A DNA stretch of 36,789 nucleotides from Burkholderiales bacterium (GCA_022843705.1 JALHND010000011.1:1-36789); one strand, 5' to 3'; positions 9,392 to 20,250 are shown, counted from the stretch's first letter. The notes: generated by a model from the letters alone, not told the origin. Program-made: numbers and translations.

Positions 9392-9790
9392 TTATCCGGC
9401 TTGAACCAGCAGTCCGCGCAACAAATCCTGAAGTTCCTTCAACAGTGCCGCGTTGTCGCGGCCACGGGGGCTGCTCCGCAACTGCACCACCACATCCTGC
9501 GCGTCGAGTTGTTGCAGAAACTGGCGGTGAACGATCCTGACCAGCCGTTTGACGCGGTTGCGATCCACCGCCCGCGGTGCGGCCTTTTTGCCGACAATCA
9601 ATCCCAATCGGGCGCCACAACCGGCATTCGGAATGGCTCTGGCAAGGAAGCAGCGGCTGCCCGAACGACGACCAGCTGCAAGCACCGCTTCAAACTGCGC
9701 CGGACCCGTCAAACGGCCCGGCTTGTTGCGGCTGCAAACCCGGGGTTGGTCAAACGCTGAGACGGGCCCGCCCTTTGGCACGGCGCGCAC
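9392..9790 (-). CDS. rnpA: Ribonuclease P protein component
   Basis: RnpA is the protein subunit of RNase P, which matures tRNA 5' ends. The frame gives [17 protein letters not shown], then the core [25 protein letters not shown] with the family's RNRxKR signature that binds the catalytic RNA. The start is uncertain. No in-frame ATG or GTG exists between the rpmH stop (9750) and the conserved region. The nearest candidates are GTG at 9788-9790 (132 residues) and GTG at 9779-9781 (129 residues), both inside rpmH in another frame and without a clear ribosome-binding site. A TTG nearer the conserved region would cut the N-terminus short. The family is usually 110-130 residues. Confidence 0.93.
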   Translation of the reverse strand: MRAVPKGGPVSAFDQPRVCSRNKPGRLTGPAQFEAVLAAGRRSGSRCFLARAIPNAGCGARLGLIVGKKAAPRAVDRNRVKRLVRIVHRQFLQQLDAQDVVVQLRSSPRGRDNAALLKELQDLLRGLLVQAG

Positions 9791-9884
9791 GGATGACAGC
9801 GCGGCCGCCGCGCGTTTTCATGCGCACACGGAATCCATGCGTACGCTGGCGTCGCGTTTTCGACGGTTGATAGGTGCGCTTCAT
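9750..9884 (-). CDS. rpmH: 50S ribosomal protein L34
   Basis: L34 is a very small, basic protein of the large ribosomal subunit. The 44-residue product reads [20 protein letters not shown] and ends in KGRARLSV; the RTYQPS start and HGFRxRM core are diagnostic. ATG is at 9882-9884, with AGGA six bases upstream. It is the first gene of rpmH-rnpA-yidC-mnmE, placed immediately left of dnaA as in most bacteria. Its last 41 bases overlap the longest rnpA frame. Confidence 0.97.
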   Translation of the reverse strand: MKRTYQPSKTRRQRTHGFRVRMKTRGGRAVIRARRAKGRARLSV

Positions 9885-9900
9885 GATCTGTCCTGAAAAT

Positions 9901-9915
9901 GGTTTCGGGGAAACC
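9901..9915 (-). repeat. Small hairpin in the rpmH leader
   Basis: GGTTTC and GAAACC form a perfect 6-bp stem with a 3-base loop between the rpmH promoter and its ribosome-binding site. It may influence translation or stability of the rpmH mRNA. There is no further evidence. Confidence 0.3.
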
Positions 9916-9919
9916 CATT

Positions 9920-9949
9920 ATTAGACATCGTACGAGGTAATCATGTCAA
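9920..9949 (-). promoter_or_regulatory. Sigma-70 promoter of rpmH
   Basis: On the minus strand a perfect -35 box TTGACA (9944-9949) is followed after 18 bases by TCTAAT (9920-9925, five of six to the -10 consensus). It lies about 40 bases upstream of rpmH and likely drives rpmH-rnpA-yidC-mnmE. The strength suits a ribosomal protein operon. Confidence 0.7.
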
Positions 9950-10004
9950 CGTACCCGCCACCCCACTCAGGGATCCGAAACCTCACGGAAAAGCCCCGGC
10001 GGCT

Positions 10005-10033
10005 TTGGCGGGGATGGCAATAACGGGTAAAAT
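10005..10033 (+). promoter_or_regulatory. Probable sigma-70 promoter of dnaA
   Basis: TTGGCG (10005-10010, four of six to the -35) is followed after exactly 17 bases by TAAAAT (10028-10033, five of six to the -10). The -35 overlaps an inverted repeat AAAGCC/GGCTTT (9990-10006). No DnaA box was found in this gap, so I see no direct sign of DnaA autoregulation here. Confidence 0.5.
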
Positions 10034-10099
10034 CGGGGGTCAAATTTCCCCTCCATCCCGTTACGGCATCCACGTGGCCGCTTCACCCGATAGGGACGA

Positions 10100-11440
10100 A
10101 TGAACGATTTCTGGCAACACTGTCTGGCATTTTTTGCAAAAGAGCTCGGGCAGCAGCAATTCGTCACCTGGATTCAGCCGCTCCAATGCAATATTTCGGG
10201 CCTGACGGTCACCGTCACGGCTCCCAACCGGTTTGTCCAGCGCTGGGTGCGCGATCGTTTCCACGCGAGAATCCTCGACATTGCCCGCGAACGCCTCGGC
10301 GAAAACGCCTCCGTGGACCTCGTGATATCCGAGAAAACCGCAGCGGCGTCGCCGGTGGCCGGCAAGGCACAAACCGAAAGCCCGGCCCGGCCCGCGGCGG
10401 CAACACCGGTAGTACGTGATGTCTCCCGCCTTAACCCGGCCTTCACTTTTGACACCTTTGTTACCGGCAAGGCGAATGATCTTGCCAGGGCCGCAGCGCG
10501 CCAGGTCGCGGAAAAACCCGGTTCCGCCTATAACCCGCTTTTCGTGTACGGCGGTGTCGGGCTCGGTAAAACCCATCTGATCCACGCCATAGGCAATCAT
10601 CTGCGCACCCATGCGCCGGAAAGCAAAATCCGGTATATCCATGCCGAGCAGTACGTATCCGATGTCGTGAGGGCCTATCAGCACAAGGCCTTTGACGATT
10701 TCAAGCGTTACTACCATTCACTCGACCTGCTGCTGATTGACGATATCCAGTTTTTCAGCGGCAAGAACCGGACGCAGGAAGAGTTTTTCTACGCATTCAA
10801 CGCCCTGGTCGAGGCCCACAAGCAGGTCATCATCACCTGTGACACCTTCCCCCGTGAAATTTCAGGCATGGAAAGCCGGCTGATTTCGCGCTTCGGATGG
10901 GGACTGACTGTCGCCGTGGAGCCGCCAGAACTGGAAATGCGTGTTGCCATCCTGCTCAAGAAAGCCGCAGCTGACGGCCTCGATCTCGATGAAAACGTCG
11001 CATTTTTCATCGCCAAGCACATCCAGTCCAACATCCGGGAACTCGAGGGTGCGCTGAAACGGGTGCTTGCCTACTCCCGCTTTACGGGACAGCCGATTGA
11101 TGTCGATCTCGCCCGCGAAGCCCTGCGGGACATCCTGGCGTCACAAAGCCGGCAGGTCAGCATTGAAAACATCCAGCGTACTGTGGCCGATTATTACAAG
11201 ATCAAGGTATCGGAAATGTATTCCAAGAAGCGGACCCGCAATGTTGCACGGCCGCGGCAGGTTGCCATGGCGCTGGCCAAGGAACTCACCCAGATGAGCC
11301 TGCCTGACATTGGTGAAGCCTTTGGCGGACGTGACCATACAACGGTGCTGCATGCCTGCCGCAAGATTGCACAATTACGGAACAGCAGCAACGAAATGAC
11401 GACGGATATCGCGTCGTTGATGAAGGTATTGCGCAGTTGA
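10100..11440 (+). CDS. dnaA: Chromosomal replication initiator DnaA
   Basis: DnaA is the AAA+ protein that binds DnaA boxes, melts oriC and loads the helicase. The 446-residue protein has domain I ([20 protein letters not shown] through about 85), a low-complexity Ala/Pro linker (about 86-115), and the AAA+ domain from [18 protein letters not shown] with Walker [10 protein letters not shown] (catalytic Lys157) and Walker [10 protein letters not shown]. The DNA-binding domain IV ends the protein, with the diagnostic [16 protein letters not shown]. An AGGGA ribosome-binding site precedes ATG 10100. It is divergent from rpmH and followed by the probable origin and dnaN. Confidence 0.98.
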   Translation: MNDFWQHCLAFFAKELGQQQFVTWIQPLQCNISGLTVTVTAPNRFVQRWVRDRFHARILDIARERLGENASVDLVISEKTAAASPVAGKAQTESPARPAAATPVVRDVSRLNPAFTFDTFVTGKANDLARAAARQVAEKPGSAYNPLFVYGGVGLGKTHLIHAIGNHLRTHAPESKIRYIHAEQYVSDVVRAYQHKAFDDFKRYYHSLDLLLIDDIQFFSGKNRTQEEFFYAFNALVEAHKQVIITCDTFPREISGMESRLISRFGWGLTVAVEPPELEMRVAILLKKAAADGLDLDENVAFFIAKHIQSNIRELEGALKRVLAYSRFTGQPIDVDLAREALRDILASQSRQVSIENIQRTVADYYKIKVSEMYSKKRTRNVARPRQVAMALAKELTQMSLPDIGEAFGGRDHTTVLHACRKIAQLRNSSNEMTTDIASLMKVLRS

Positions 11441-11456
11441 TGGGCTGTGCAGACAT

Positions 11457-11465
11457 TGTGCATAA
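11457..11465 (-). promoter_or_regulatory. DnaA box (exact match)
   Basis: The minus strand reads TTATGCACA, a full match to TTATNCACA. It lies 17 bases after the dnaA stop codon. Confidence 0.7.
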
Positions 11466-11514
11466 CAACCCGAAACGGGAAACAACGGCATTTTCATCCC
11501 CGTCGTTCACCGGC

Positions 11515-11523
11515 ATATCCACA
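11515..11523 (+). promoter_or_regulatory. DnaA box (one mismatch)
   Basis: ATATCCACA differs from TTATCCACA only at the first base. It lies centrally in the dnaA-dnaN gap. Confidence 0.6.
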
Positions 11524-11552
11524 AGGAATTCACAAAACGGAAATAGAGGTTC

Positions 11553-11561
11553 CGTGCATAA
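11553..11561 (-). promoter_or_regulatory. DnaA box (one mismatch)
   Basis: The minus strand reads TTATGCACG, differing from TTATNCACA only at the last base. It is the box nearest the triplet array and AT-rich segment at 11601-11643. Confidence 0.5.
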
Positions 11562-11603
11562 AATCAAAGGGAACATCGATGTTTCAACAGAATTGCACTC
11601 CCT

Positions 11604-11619
11604 CTATTAGCTACTATTA
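11604..11619. promoter_or_regulatory. DnaA-trio-like triplet array
   Basis: CTA-TTA-(G)-CTA-CTA-TTA gives five triplets with one slipped base at 11610. On the other strand they read as TAG/TAA trios. This resembles the CTACTATTA-type trio element described in the Bacillus subtilis origin, where a DnaA filament engages single strands. Here it sits between the last DnaA box and the AT-rich end before dnaN. Confidence 0.45.
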
Positions 11620-11643
11620 TTCCAATCAAGAAATAAAACCAAT

Positions 11644-12753
11644 ATGAAACTCGTTCAATTACCGCGTGATTCCCTGTTGAAACCGCTGCAGGCGGTTACC
11701 GGCATCGTGGAGCGACGCCACACCTTGCCGATACTTTCAAACGTGCTGATTGAACGCAGCGGCGACGATTTGCGTTTTGTTGCAACCGATCTCGAACTCC
11801 AGATCGCTACATCCTGCGTCATTGAAAAAAAGACAGGTGAAACCCAGGCAATCACGGTTTCTGCGCGAAAACTCGTGGATATCCTCCGAGCACTGCCCGA
11901 CGGCAGCGATGTCTCGCTGGAAAACACCAACAACCGCCTGCAGGTCAAGGCCGGAAAAAGCCGTTTCAACCTGCAAACGCTCCCCTCAGCCGACTTTCCG
12001 GTATTGGCCGACCCGGGAACACCGCAAAGCAGGTTTACGATATCCCAGGGCGCCGCACGAAAATTGCTCGCGCTTGTCCAGTACGCCATGGCGCAGCAGG
12101 ACATTCGTTACTATCTCAATGGCCTGCTGCTGGTGACCGACGGCAAACAACTCCGTGTCGTTGCCACAGACGGTCACCGTCTGGCCTACGCAGTCACCGA
12201 ACTCGCAGAAACCCAGGACAAGGTCGAAGTCATACTCCCCCGCAAGGCCATACTCGAGCTGGCACGGCAACTGACAGATGGCGATGAGGCACTGGAAGTT
12301 GCGATTTACGCCAACCAGGTCCGTTTCAAGTTCGGCGACGTGGATCTCACCACCAAGGTCATTGACGGAAAGTTTCCTGATTACCAGCGGGTCATCCCTT
12401 CGAACTACGAGAAGGAGATAACGCTGGACCGCGATGAGTTGCAGCGTGCGCTTCAGCGCGCGGCCATTCTTTCCAACGAAAAATTCCGTGGTGTGCGATG
12501 GATGCTCACCAAGGACAGTCTTCGCATTTCCTGCAGCAACAACGAACAGGAAGAAGCGCAGGAAGAGATGGAAATCGTGTTTACCGGAGAGCCGCTTGAT
12601 GTCGGGTTCAACGTGACCTACCTTCTTGACGTGCTCAACAACGTGCCGCCCGGCAATGTCATCTGCTCCTTCGGCGACGCCAACAGCAGCATGCTGGTAA
12701 CACTGCCCGGACGGGATGATTTCCGTTATGTCGTCATGCCGATGCGAATATAG
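11644..12753 (+). CDS. dnaN: DNA polymerase III beta sliding clamp
   Basis: DnaN is the ring-shaped processivity clamp of the replicative polymerase and the hub for repair and Hda proteins. The 369-residue protein (family about 366) starts MKLVQLPRDSLLKPLQAVTG and shows three repeated clamp folds of about 120 residues each. It has the HTLPILSNVLIE and VATDLELQI motifs in domain 1 and VVATDGHRLAYA in domain 2. The family terminus is RYVVMPMRI. The ATG at 11644 has no clear ribosome-binding site and lies directly after the AT-rich origin end. gyrB follows after 21 bases, so dnaN-gyrB probably share a transcript; recF is not between them. Confidence 0.98.
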   Translation: MKLVQLPRDSLLKPLQAVTGIVERRHTLPILSNVLIERSGDDLRFVATDLELQIATSCVIEKKTGETQAITVSARKLVDILRALPDGSDVSLENTNNRLQVKAGKSRFNLQTLPSADFPVLADPGTPQSRFTISQGAARKLLALVQYAMAQQDIRYYLNGLLLVTDGKQLRVVATDGHRLAYAVTELAETQDKVEVILPRKAILELARQLTDGDEALEVAIYANQVRFKFGDVDLTTKVIDGKFPDYQRVIPSNYEKEITLDRDELQRALQRAAILSNEKFRGVRWMLTKDSLRISCSNNEQEEAQEEMEIVFTGEPLDVGFNVTYLLDVLNNVPPGNVICSFGDANSSMLVTLPGRDDFRYVVMPMRI

Positions 12754-15195
<2,442 letters not shown>

Positions 15196-15209
15196 CTTGC
15201 GCCAATGAT

Positions 15210-15238
15210 AAAAAAGGCCGCTAATCGCGGCCTTTTTT
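15210..15238. terminator. Bidirectional intrinsic terminator between gyrB and topB
   Basis: Six A residues, GGCCGC, the loop TAATC, GCGGCC and six T residues form a perfect 12-bp stem flanked by A and T runs. It works in both directions: for gyrB from the left and for the convergent topoisomerase gene from the right. Confidence 0.93.
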
Positions 15239-15243
15239 ATGTA

Positions 15244-15256
15244 TAAGTGTTTGTTT
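15244..15256 (-). promoter_or_regulatory. IHF-like site between gyrB and topB
   Basis: The minus strand reads AAACAAACACTTA, one mismatch from WATCAANNNNTTR. It lies in the AT-rich spacer after the bidirectional terminator. Weak evidence on its own; see the finding on the recurring motif. Confidence 0.2.
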
Positions 15257-15267
15257 TTAAATTAAAT

Positions 15268-17793
15268 TCATGATTTTCGCCGCGATGCACGTTTTTTCTC
15301 TGCAGGTGCCGTTACACCGGCTTTATCCGCTTCCGGCTTGCTTGCGCGGGGGGCAAACTCAAAACCGATCTTGCCGTCAGGCTGCTTGACGAGGAAAGCC
15401 TTGAAACGGCGGCCGTTGCGGTTGGAGACGAAACCGTCGAGCAGGTCGGTGCGGCCCGATGACAGCAGCTTTTCCATCTGGGCACGCTGTATTTCCTGGC
15501 GCAGGATCACCTTGCCGGAACGGAAGTCGCATTTTTTCCTCGGCGTGTTCTCGCACACGTAGTTCATGCCGTGTTCAAAGACTTGTCCCTTGCATTTCGG
15601 GCATGCACCCAGCGCCTGCTGGCCGCTGAAATCGACTTCCTCGGGTTCATCATCCCCGGAGTTCTGGCCAAAATCGAACTCCAGCTTCAGGTTGTTGTTT
15701 TCCTTGTCCGCGACGATGCGCAGGATCGCCGCAAACGGCCGGCCCATCTTCGAGCGGAACCCCTGCAGCGGACCGATTGTGCGTTCACCCAGCAGCGTCT
15801 CAACTTCATCGAGTTCGAACTGGCGGCCACCGGGTGTTTTCGAGATTGAAAATTCACAGGCCTCGCAGGCGAATCGGCGGTAATTTTCCTTGACCGTGCC
15901 GCCGCAGTGCGGGCAAGGCGTCTTCAGCGTCGCATAGTCGCCGGGAATGGTTTCGCTGTCGTACTCCTTGGCGCGTTTGACGATGCGTTCGGTGATGCGG
16001 GAAATCTCCTTCATGAAGGTTTCCCGCTTCAGCTTGCCGCGCTCCATCTGCAGCAGCTTGTATTCCCACTCTCCCGTGAGCTCCGGCTGGGTCAATTCGT
16101 TGACGCCGAGCCCGTTGAGCAGAGTCATCAGCTGGAATGCCTTGGCCGTCGGGATCAGCTCCCGGCCCTCGCGTACCACGTACTTTTCGGCAATCAACCG
16201 CTCGATGATCGCGGCGCGGGTAGCCGGCGTGCCGAGGCCTTTCTGCGCCATCGCTTCGCGCAGCTCGTCGTCGTCTATCAGCTTGCCGGCGCCTTCCATC
16301 GCGCTCAGCAGCGTCGCTTCCGAATAACGGGCGGGAGGACGTGTCGCCAGCGCAATGACATCGACCGCGCTCGCCTGCGGTTTCTCGCCCTTGGCCACCA
16401 CGGGCAGATTGGCACTTTCCTGCTGTTCGTCCTTGCCGTAGATCGCCAGCCAGCCCGGCTTCACCAGTATCTTGCCCTCGGTCTTGAACTTGTGTGTGGC
16501 GACCTCGGTGATGCGGGTGGTGACCAGATACTCTGCCGCGGGAAAGAACACCGCCATGAAGCGGCGGACCACGAGGTCATAAATTTTCTGTTGCACCTCG
16601 TTCAGGTTTTTCGGCGGCTGCGGTGTGGGGATGATCGCGAAGTGATCCGAGATCTTGCTGTTGTCGAAAATCCGCTTGTTGGGCTTGATCCACTTGCCCT
16701 TGATGATCTCTTTTGCAAAGGGGCCCAGTCCCGGCTCTCCGGCAAGCGCCTCCAGCGTGGTCTTGACGGTGGCCTGGTAATCCTCCGGCAGATGACGGGA
16801 ATCCGTCCGCGGATAAGTCAGCGCCTTGTGTCTTTCGTAGAGCTCCTGGGCAATCGAAAGAGTGGTTTTGGCCGAGAAGCCGAAGCGTCCATTGGCTTCC
16901 CGCTGCAGCGATGTCAGGTCAAACAGCATCGGCGACAGCTGCGAGGACGGCTTGGATTCTTCGATGACTGTGCCGGGTTTGCCGCGGCACGCTTGCGCTA
17001 TTTTTTCTGCGGCAACCTTGTTCCAGAGCCGGCTGTCCTTCTTCTCCGCGTCATTTTCATCACGCTTGAATGCCGGATCAAACCAGCGGCCCTCGTATTC
17101 GCCCGCCCTGGCGCCGAAGCTCGCGCGCACTTCCCAGTAATCACGGGGCACGAACTTGCGGATCTTCTGTTCACGGTCCACCACGATCATCAGCGTCGGC
17201 GTTTGCACGCGACCGACAGTGGTCAGGTAGAAACCTCCACCCTTGCTGTTGAAGGCGGTCATCGCACGCGTGCCGTTGATGCCGACCAGCCAGTCAGCTT
17301 CGCTGCGGCTGCGCGCGGCGTCTGCCAGGGGTTTCATCTCGTCGTCGGAACGCAGGTGCTCAAAACCTTCCCGGATTGCCGCCGGAGTCATGGATTGCAG
17401 CCACAGCCGCGATACCGGCTTGTTTGTCTTGGTCGCCTGCTCGATGTAGCGGAAAATCAGTTCGCCTTCACGTCCGGCGTCACAGGCGTTGATCAGCGCA
17501 GTGACATCCTTGCGCTTGATCAGTTTTGCCAGCACTTTAAGCCGTGCTTCGCTTTTGGCGATCGGGTTGAGGTCGAAGTGGGGCGGAATGACCGGCAGAT
17601 TGGCGAACGACCATTTGCCGCGCTTGACCTCGAACTCTTCCGGCGCGGCAATTTCCAGCAAATGACCGACCGCGGACGACACCACGTACTGGTCGTTCTC
17701 GAAGTACTCGGCATGTTTGGTGAAGCCGCCAAGGACGCGGGCGATGTCGCCGGCAACCGAGGGTTTTTCCGCGATGATGAGCGTTTTCGCCAT
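15268..17793 (-). CDS. topB: DNA topoisomerase III (type IA)
   Basis: Type IA topoisomerases cut one strand through a tyrosine link; TopB mainly decatenates. The 841-residue protein starts MAKTLIIAEKPSVAGDIARV with a TOPRIM fold: Glu9, and DAGREGELIF at about 105-114. The active-site tyrosine is about 327 in ALTYPRTDSRHLPEDY. The four-domain core runs to about residue 615. After it come two cysteine clusters (CPHCGG...CEAC near 626-645 and CPKCKG...CENTPRKKC near 730-754) and repeat blocks with KMGRPFAAIL-type and RNGRRFKAFL-type sequence. A Lys/Arg-rich tail ends KKRASRRKS. It is longer than E. coli TopB (about 650) because of this extra C-terminal DNA-binding part. It converges on gyrB. Confidence 0.93.
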   Translation of the reverse strand: MAKTLIIAEKPSVAGDIARVLGGFTKHAEYFENDQYVVSSAVGHLLEIAAPEEFEVKRGKWSFANLPVIPPHFDLNPIAKSEARLKVLAKLIKRKDVTALINACDAGREGELIFRYIEQATKTNKPVSRLWLQSMTPAAIREGFEHLRSDDEMKPLADAARSRSEADWLVGINGTRAMTAFNSKGGGFYLTTVGRVQTPTLMIVVDREQKIRKFVPRDYWEVRASFGARAGEYEGRWFDPAFKRDENDAEKKDSRLWNKVAAEKIAQACRGKPGTVIEESKPSSQLSPMLFDLTSLQREANGRFGFSAKTTLSIAQELYERHKALTYPRTDSRHLPEDYQATVKTTLEALAGEPGLGPFAKEIIKGKWIKPNKRIFDNSKISDHFAIIPTPQPPKNLNEVQQKIYDLVVRRFMAVFFPAAEYLVTTRITEVATHKFKTEGKILVKPGWLAIYGKDEQQESANLPVVAKGEKPQASAVDVIALATRPPARYSEATLLSAMEGAGKLIDDDELREAMAQKGLGTPATRAAIIERLIAEKYVVREGRELIPTAKAFQLMTLLNGLGVNELTQPELTGEWEYKLLQMERGKLKRETFMKEISRITERIVKRAKEYDSETIPGDYATLKTPCPHCGGTVKENYRRFACEACEFSISKTPGGRQFELDEVETLLGERTIGPLQGFRSKMGRPFAAILRIVADKENNNLKLEFDFGQNSGDDEPEEVDFSGQQALGACPKCKGQVFEHGMNYVCENTPRKKCDFRSGKVILRQEIQRAQMEKLLSSGRTDLLDGFVSNRNGRRFKAFLVKQPDGKIGFEFAPRASKPEADKAGVTAPAEKKRASRRKS

Positions 17794-17882
17794 GTAACCC
17801 GTTGAAAGTGCGGCGCTAATGCCGCTGCAGGGACCCCTGGACGGCAGGGGCTTGAAAAAGAGCGCCCGATGATAAGAACAAT

Positions 17883-17903
17883 CCCGGACCAGCGCAAGCC
17901 GGG
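17883..17903 (-). terminator. Possible weak terminator after dprA
   Basis: On the minus strand CCCGG and CCGGG pair around an 11-base loop just after the dprA stop and are followed by ATTGTTCTTAT. The stem is short and the T-run broken, so termination is at best partial. The rest of the 111-bp dprA-topB gap holds two more small GC-rich stems (CCCCT/AGGGG and GCGGC/GCCGC) in the topB leader and no gene. Confidence 0.35.
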
Positions 17904-17904
17904 T

Positions 17905-18990
17905 TCAGAACAGCCGTTGCCAGCGGCCTCCGGGCAGGCTTTCGACGGCGCCTGCCAATTCGAGTGCGGTCAGGGCCGTATTGATGTCGCCGATGGCCAG
18001 GCCGCTGCGTTGTTGCAACGTGTCCAGGTCCACCGGCTCAAAGCCGAGGTGCTTGAACAGGGGATGATCCTCCACTGGTGCAGCATTCGCCGCTGAATCT
18101 TTATGCGGCGCAGGCTGCATGCCCAGTTCCTCCAGCACGTCCTGTGCCGATTCGACCAGCTTTGCGCCCTGCTTGATCAATGCATGGCAACCCTTCGCCA
18201 GTGGCGAATGTATCGAACCCGGGATTGCAAAAACCTCCCGGCCCTGATCCGCCGCAAGCCGGGCCGTGATCAGCGAACCGCTGGAAATCGCAGCCTCGAC
18301 CACCAGGCAGCCGCCGGACAACCCGCAGATCAGGCGATTGCGCCGGGGGAAATTGGCGGCGAGAGCCGGGGTGCCCAGCGGAAACTCCGAAACAAGAGTT
18401 CCGCTTTCAGCGATGCGGTGCGCAAGGTCACGATTGCGCGCGGGGTACACCACGTCCAGACCGGTGCCAATTACGGCAATCGTTGAACTGCTGCCCGCGA
18501 GTCCCCCGCGATGTGCTGCGGCATCAATGCCCAGTGCCAGACCGCTGGTGATGGTCAGTCCGGCATTGCTGAGTGCGGTGGCGAAGGCCTCCGCATTGGC
18601 AAGTCCCTGTGCCGTCGCATTGCGGCTGCCGACAATCGCGAATCCCCGGTGGTTCAGCAGATCAAGGCGGCCCTTCACATAAAGCAGTGATGGCGGATCC
18701 GGGATTTCCAGCAAGGCTTTCGGATACTCCGCATCGGCCAGTGTGACTATGCGGTTGAGGGGATTTTCCAGCCATGGTCCGACGCCGCTCCATGACGACG
18801 GATCAGCGCCGCCGTTGCTGATGGCTGCAGCCATTTTTTCATTGACGAGGGCACGCAAGGTGCCCTGGCTGGCAGCAAGAACGGCATCGGGGGTACCCAG
18901 CGCGACCAGCAGCCTGCGCAGTGACTGGTGGCCCAGGCCCGGCAGCAGGCTCAGGCGCAGCCAAGCCTCAAGATCCGCGGGAATGGCCAT
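17905..18990 (-). CDS. dprA: DNA-processing protein DprA
   Basis: DprA (Smf) binds incoming single-stranded DNA during natural transformation and loads RecA. The 361-residue protein has an N-terminal helical SAM-like part (LLPGLGHQSLRRLLVALG, about 15-33). The Rossmann-fold core shows AIVGSRNATAQG, TSGLALGIDAAAHRGGL, FPRRNRLICGLSGGCLVVEA and GREVFAIPGSIHSPLAKGCH. A C-terminal winged-helix (DML1-like) part spans about 300-361. All core motifs are intact, so the protein is probably functional. It lies between the LysM gene and topB, a common betaproteobacterial arrangement, but without smg. The ribosome-binding site is weak. Confidence 0.96.
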   Translation of the reverse strand: MAIPADLEAWLRLSLLPGLGHQSLRRLLVALGTPDAVLAASQGTLRALVNEKMAAAISNGGADPSSWSGVGPWLENPLNRIVTLADAEYPKALLEIPDPPSLLYVKGRLDLLNHRGFAIVGSRNATAQGLANAEAFATALSNAGLTITSGLALGIDAAAHRGGLAGSSSTIAVIGTGLDVVYPARNRDLAHRIAESGTLVSEFPLGTPALAANFPRRNRLICGLSGGCLVVEAAISSGSLITARLAADQGREVFAIPGSIHSPLAKGCHALIKQGAKLVESAQDVLEELGMQPAPHKDSAANAAPVEDHPLFKHLGFEPVDLDTLQQRSGLAIGDINTALTALELAGAVESLPGGRWQRLF

Positions 18991-19025
18991 GGGGCACCGT
19001 GGTTGCGGAGCCGGCGTCAGATGGC

Positions 19026-19042
19026 GGGAGCCGGGTGCTCCC
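19026..19042 (-). repeat. Small hairpin between the LysM gene and dprA
   Basis: GGGAGC and GCTCCC form a perfect 6-bp stem with a 5-base loop in the 57-bp gap. It has no T-run, so it probably does not terminate. Confidence 0.35.
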
Positions 19043-19047
19043 GGGAA

Positions 19048-20190
19048 TCAGGGGTTGGTGACGAAATCGGACACGGCAACCGGGCGGCTGGCTTCCATGA
19101 CCAGTGCGAATGAAGCTCGGTCAAAGGTGCGGAACACCATCACCAGTCCGTAACGTTCATCGGGCAGTTGCGCGATGTTTTCACGCGTGACCGCTTCGCC
19201 CCGCGCCAGCAGCGTGTCGCGTGGCGGCAGTGGCTGGCTGTAATAGACACGCGGCGAATCGCTGCCGCTGATTCCGGAGCGGCCGAACAGGGGTTCCGTT
19301 CGTTGACTGTAACGCGCGCTGGTCTGGCTGCGTTCGATCGCCAGCACGGTGCCGACGTCCAGCCCGTCCCTGCTGCCCTTGGACAGCGCAACGATCGACA
19401 GCGGGCCGGTTTCCTGCAGGCTGCCGTAGGCCGACACGATGCGCGCCTTGACGGGTACCTTGGGCGGATGCGGCACATAGGCGAACACCGGGGTCTGCTT
19501 GCCCAGCGGCACCAGCCGGTCGTCCTGGTAGATTTCCTGGACAGAACGGACAATGTTGATGGTTGCCACTTCGCCATGCTGGCTGACCTGGGCATCCCCG
19601 AGGTAAGTCGCCTCGTATCCCAGCACTTCCTTTGTTTCGGGATCAATCAGCGGATCACCGCGGCGGAAAATCTGCCACTGGTTGCCCTTGTCCCTGGTGA
19701 TGCCGCGCACGAACGCCCGGTCTCCGGCACCCAGCGTAACGCGGCTCTCGGCGGTGGCCACGATGCGTGGTGCGCTGTCGAGCTCAGTGGCGCTGACTAC
19801 CAGCGGTTTTGAAAGGAAGGGTTCGATGACCGAAGGCGGGATGCTGGGAACAGCACTGCGTGCGCTGGGTTCGCTGCGCACCCGGGGTTCCAGACGGGTG
19901 GTTTCAAGCTGGACCAGCTTCAGCTGCGCTTCGCCGCTGCTGCGGTCCAGCACAATGACGTCGCCGGGATAAATCAGGTGGGGGTTCTTGACCTGTTCCT
20001 GGTTCATTTTCCACAACTCGGGCCAGCGCCAGGGTTCCTTCAGATAACGCCCGGAAATGCCCCACAGCGTGTCTCCTTTTTGCACAACATACCGGTCAGG
20101 TGCCGCGTCTTTGATCGCAGCGGCCTCGGCGGCATACGCGCCGGACACCGGAGTTATCAACAAAATCAGGGATATAATTGCTTTTCGCAT
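19048..20190 (-). CDS. Secreted LysM-domain protein
   Basis: The function is unknown; the LysM domain suggests binding to peptidoglycan in the periplasm. The 380-residue protein has a signal peptide (MRKAIISLILLITPVSGAYA, cut near 20-22). One LysM domain spans about 33-81 (RYVVQKGDTLWGISGRYL ... NPHLIYPGDVIVL). About 300 residues follow without a domain I recognise, mostly predicted beta-strand. ATG 20188-20190 sits six bases after AAGGTGGGG and gives a proper signal peptide; a GTG four codons upstream is a weaker choice. It is commonly found upstream of dprA and divergent from def in betaproteobacteria. Confidence 0.9.
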   Translation of the reverse strand: MRKAIISLILLITPVSGAYAAEAAAIKDAAPDRYVVQKGDTLWGISGRYLKEPWRWPELWKMNQEQVKNPHLIYPGDVIVLDRSSGEAQLKLVQLETTRLEPRVRSEPSARSAVPSIPPSVIEPFLSKPLVVSATELDSAPRIVATAESRVTLGAGDRAFVRGITRDKGNQWQIFRRGDPLIDPETKEVLGYEATYLGDAQVSQHGEVATINIVRSVQEIYQDDRLVPLGKQTPVFAYVPHPPKVPVKARIVSAYGSLQETGPLSIVALSKGSRDGLDVGTVLAIERSQTSARYSQRTEPLFGRSGISGSDSPRVYYSQPLPPRDTLLARGEAVTRENIAQLPDERYGLVMVFRTFDRASFALVMEASRPVAVSDFVTNP

Positions 20191-20250
20191 GTGGAACCCC
20201 ACCTTGTGTGCGTGTCGCCGGCGCTGGCTGAGGCAGCCGCCGCCGATACG

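Larger units (their letters stand above)
11441..11643. other. oriC: Probable chromosomal replication origin (oriC)
   Basis: This 203-bp gap between dnaA and dnaN holds one exact and two near-consensus DnaA boxes, an array of CTA/TTA triplets (11604-11619) resembling the DnaA-trio element, and an AT-rich end (about 11601-11643) suited to unwinding. A one-mismatch IHF-like sequence lies at 11624-11636. Genes on both sides run outward from here, and parAB/parS are within 9 kb. The dnaA-dnaN gap is a common origin position. The number of strong boxes is modest, so further boxes in or near dnaA or rpmH cannot be excluded. Confidence 0.7.

Noticed and set aside
9363-9620. N-terminal extension of YidC by 86 residues
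   Set aside because: It overlaps rnpA in another frame and has no YidC-like sequence; the family start is at 9362.
15907-17805. A 632-codon plus-strand frame opposite topB
   Set aside because: It is antisense to clear topoisomerase motifs and has no recognisable protein features.
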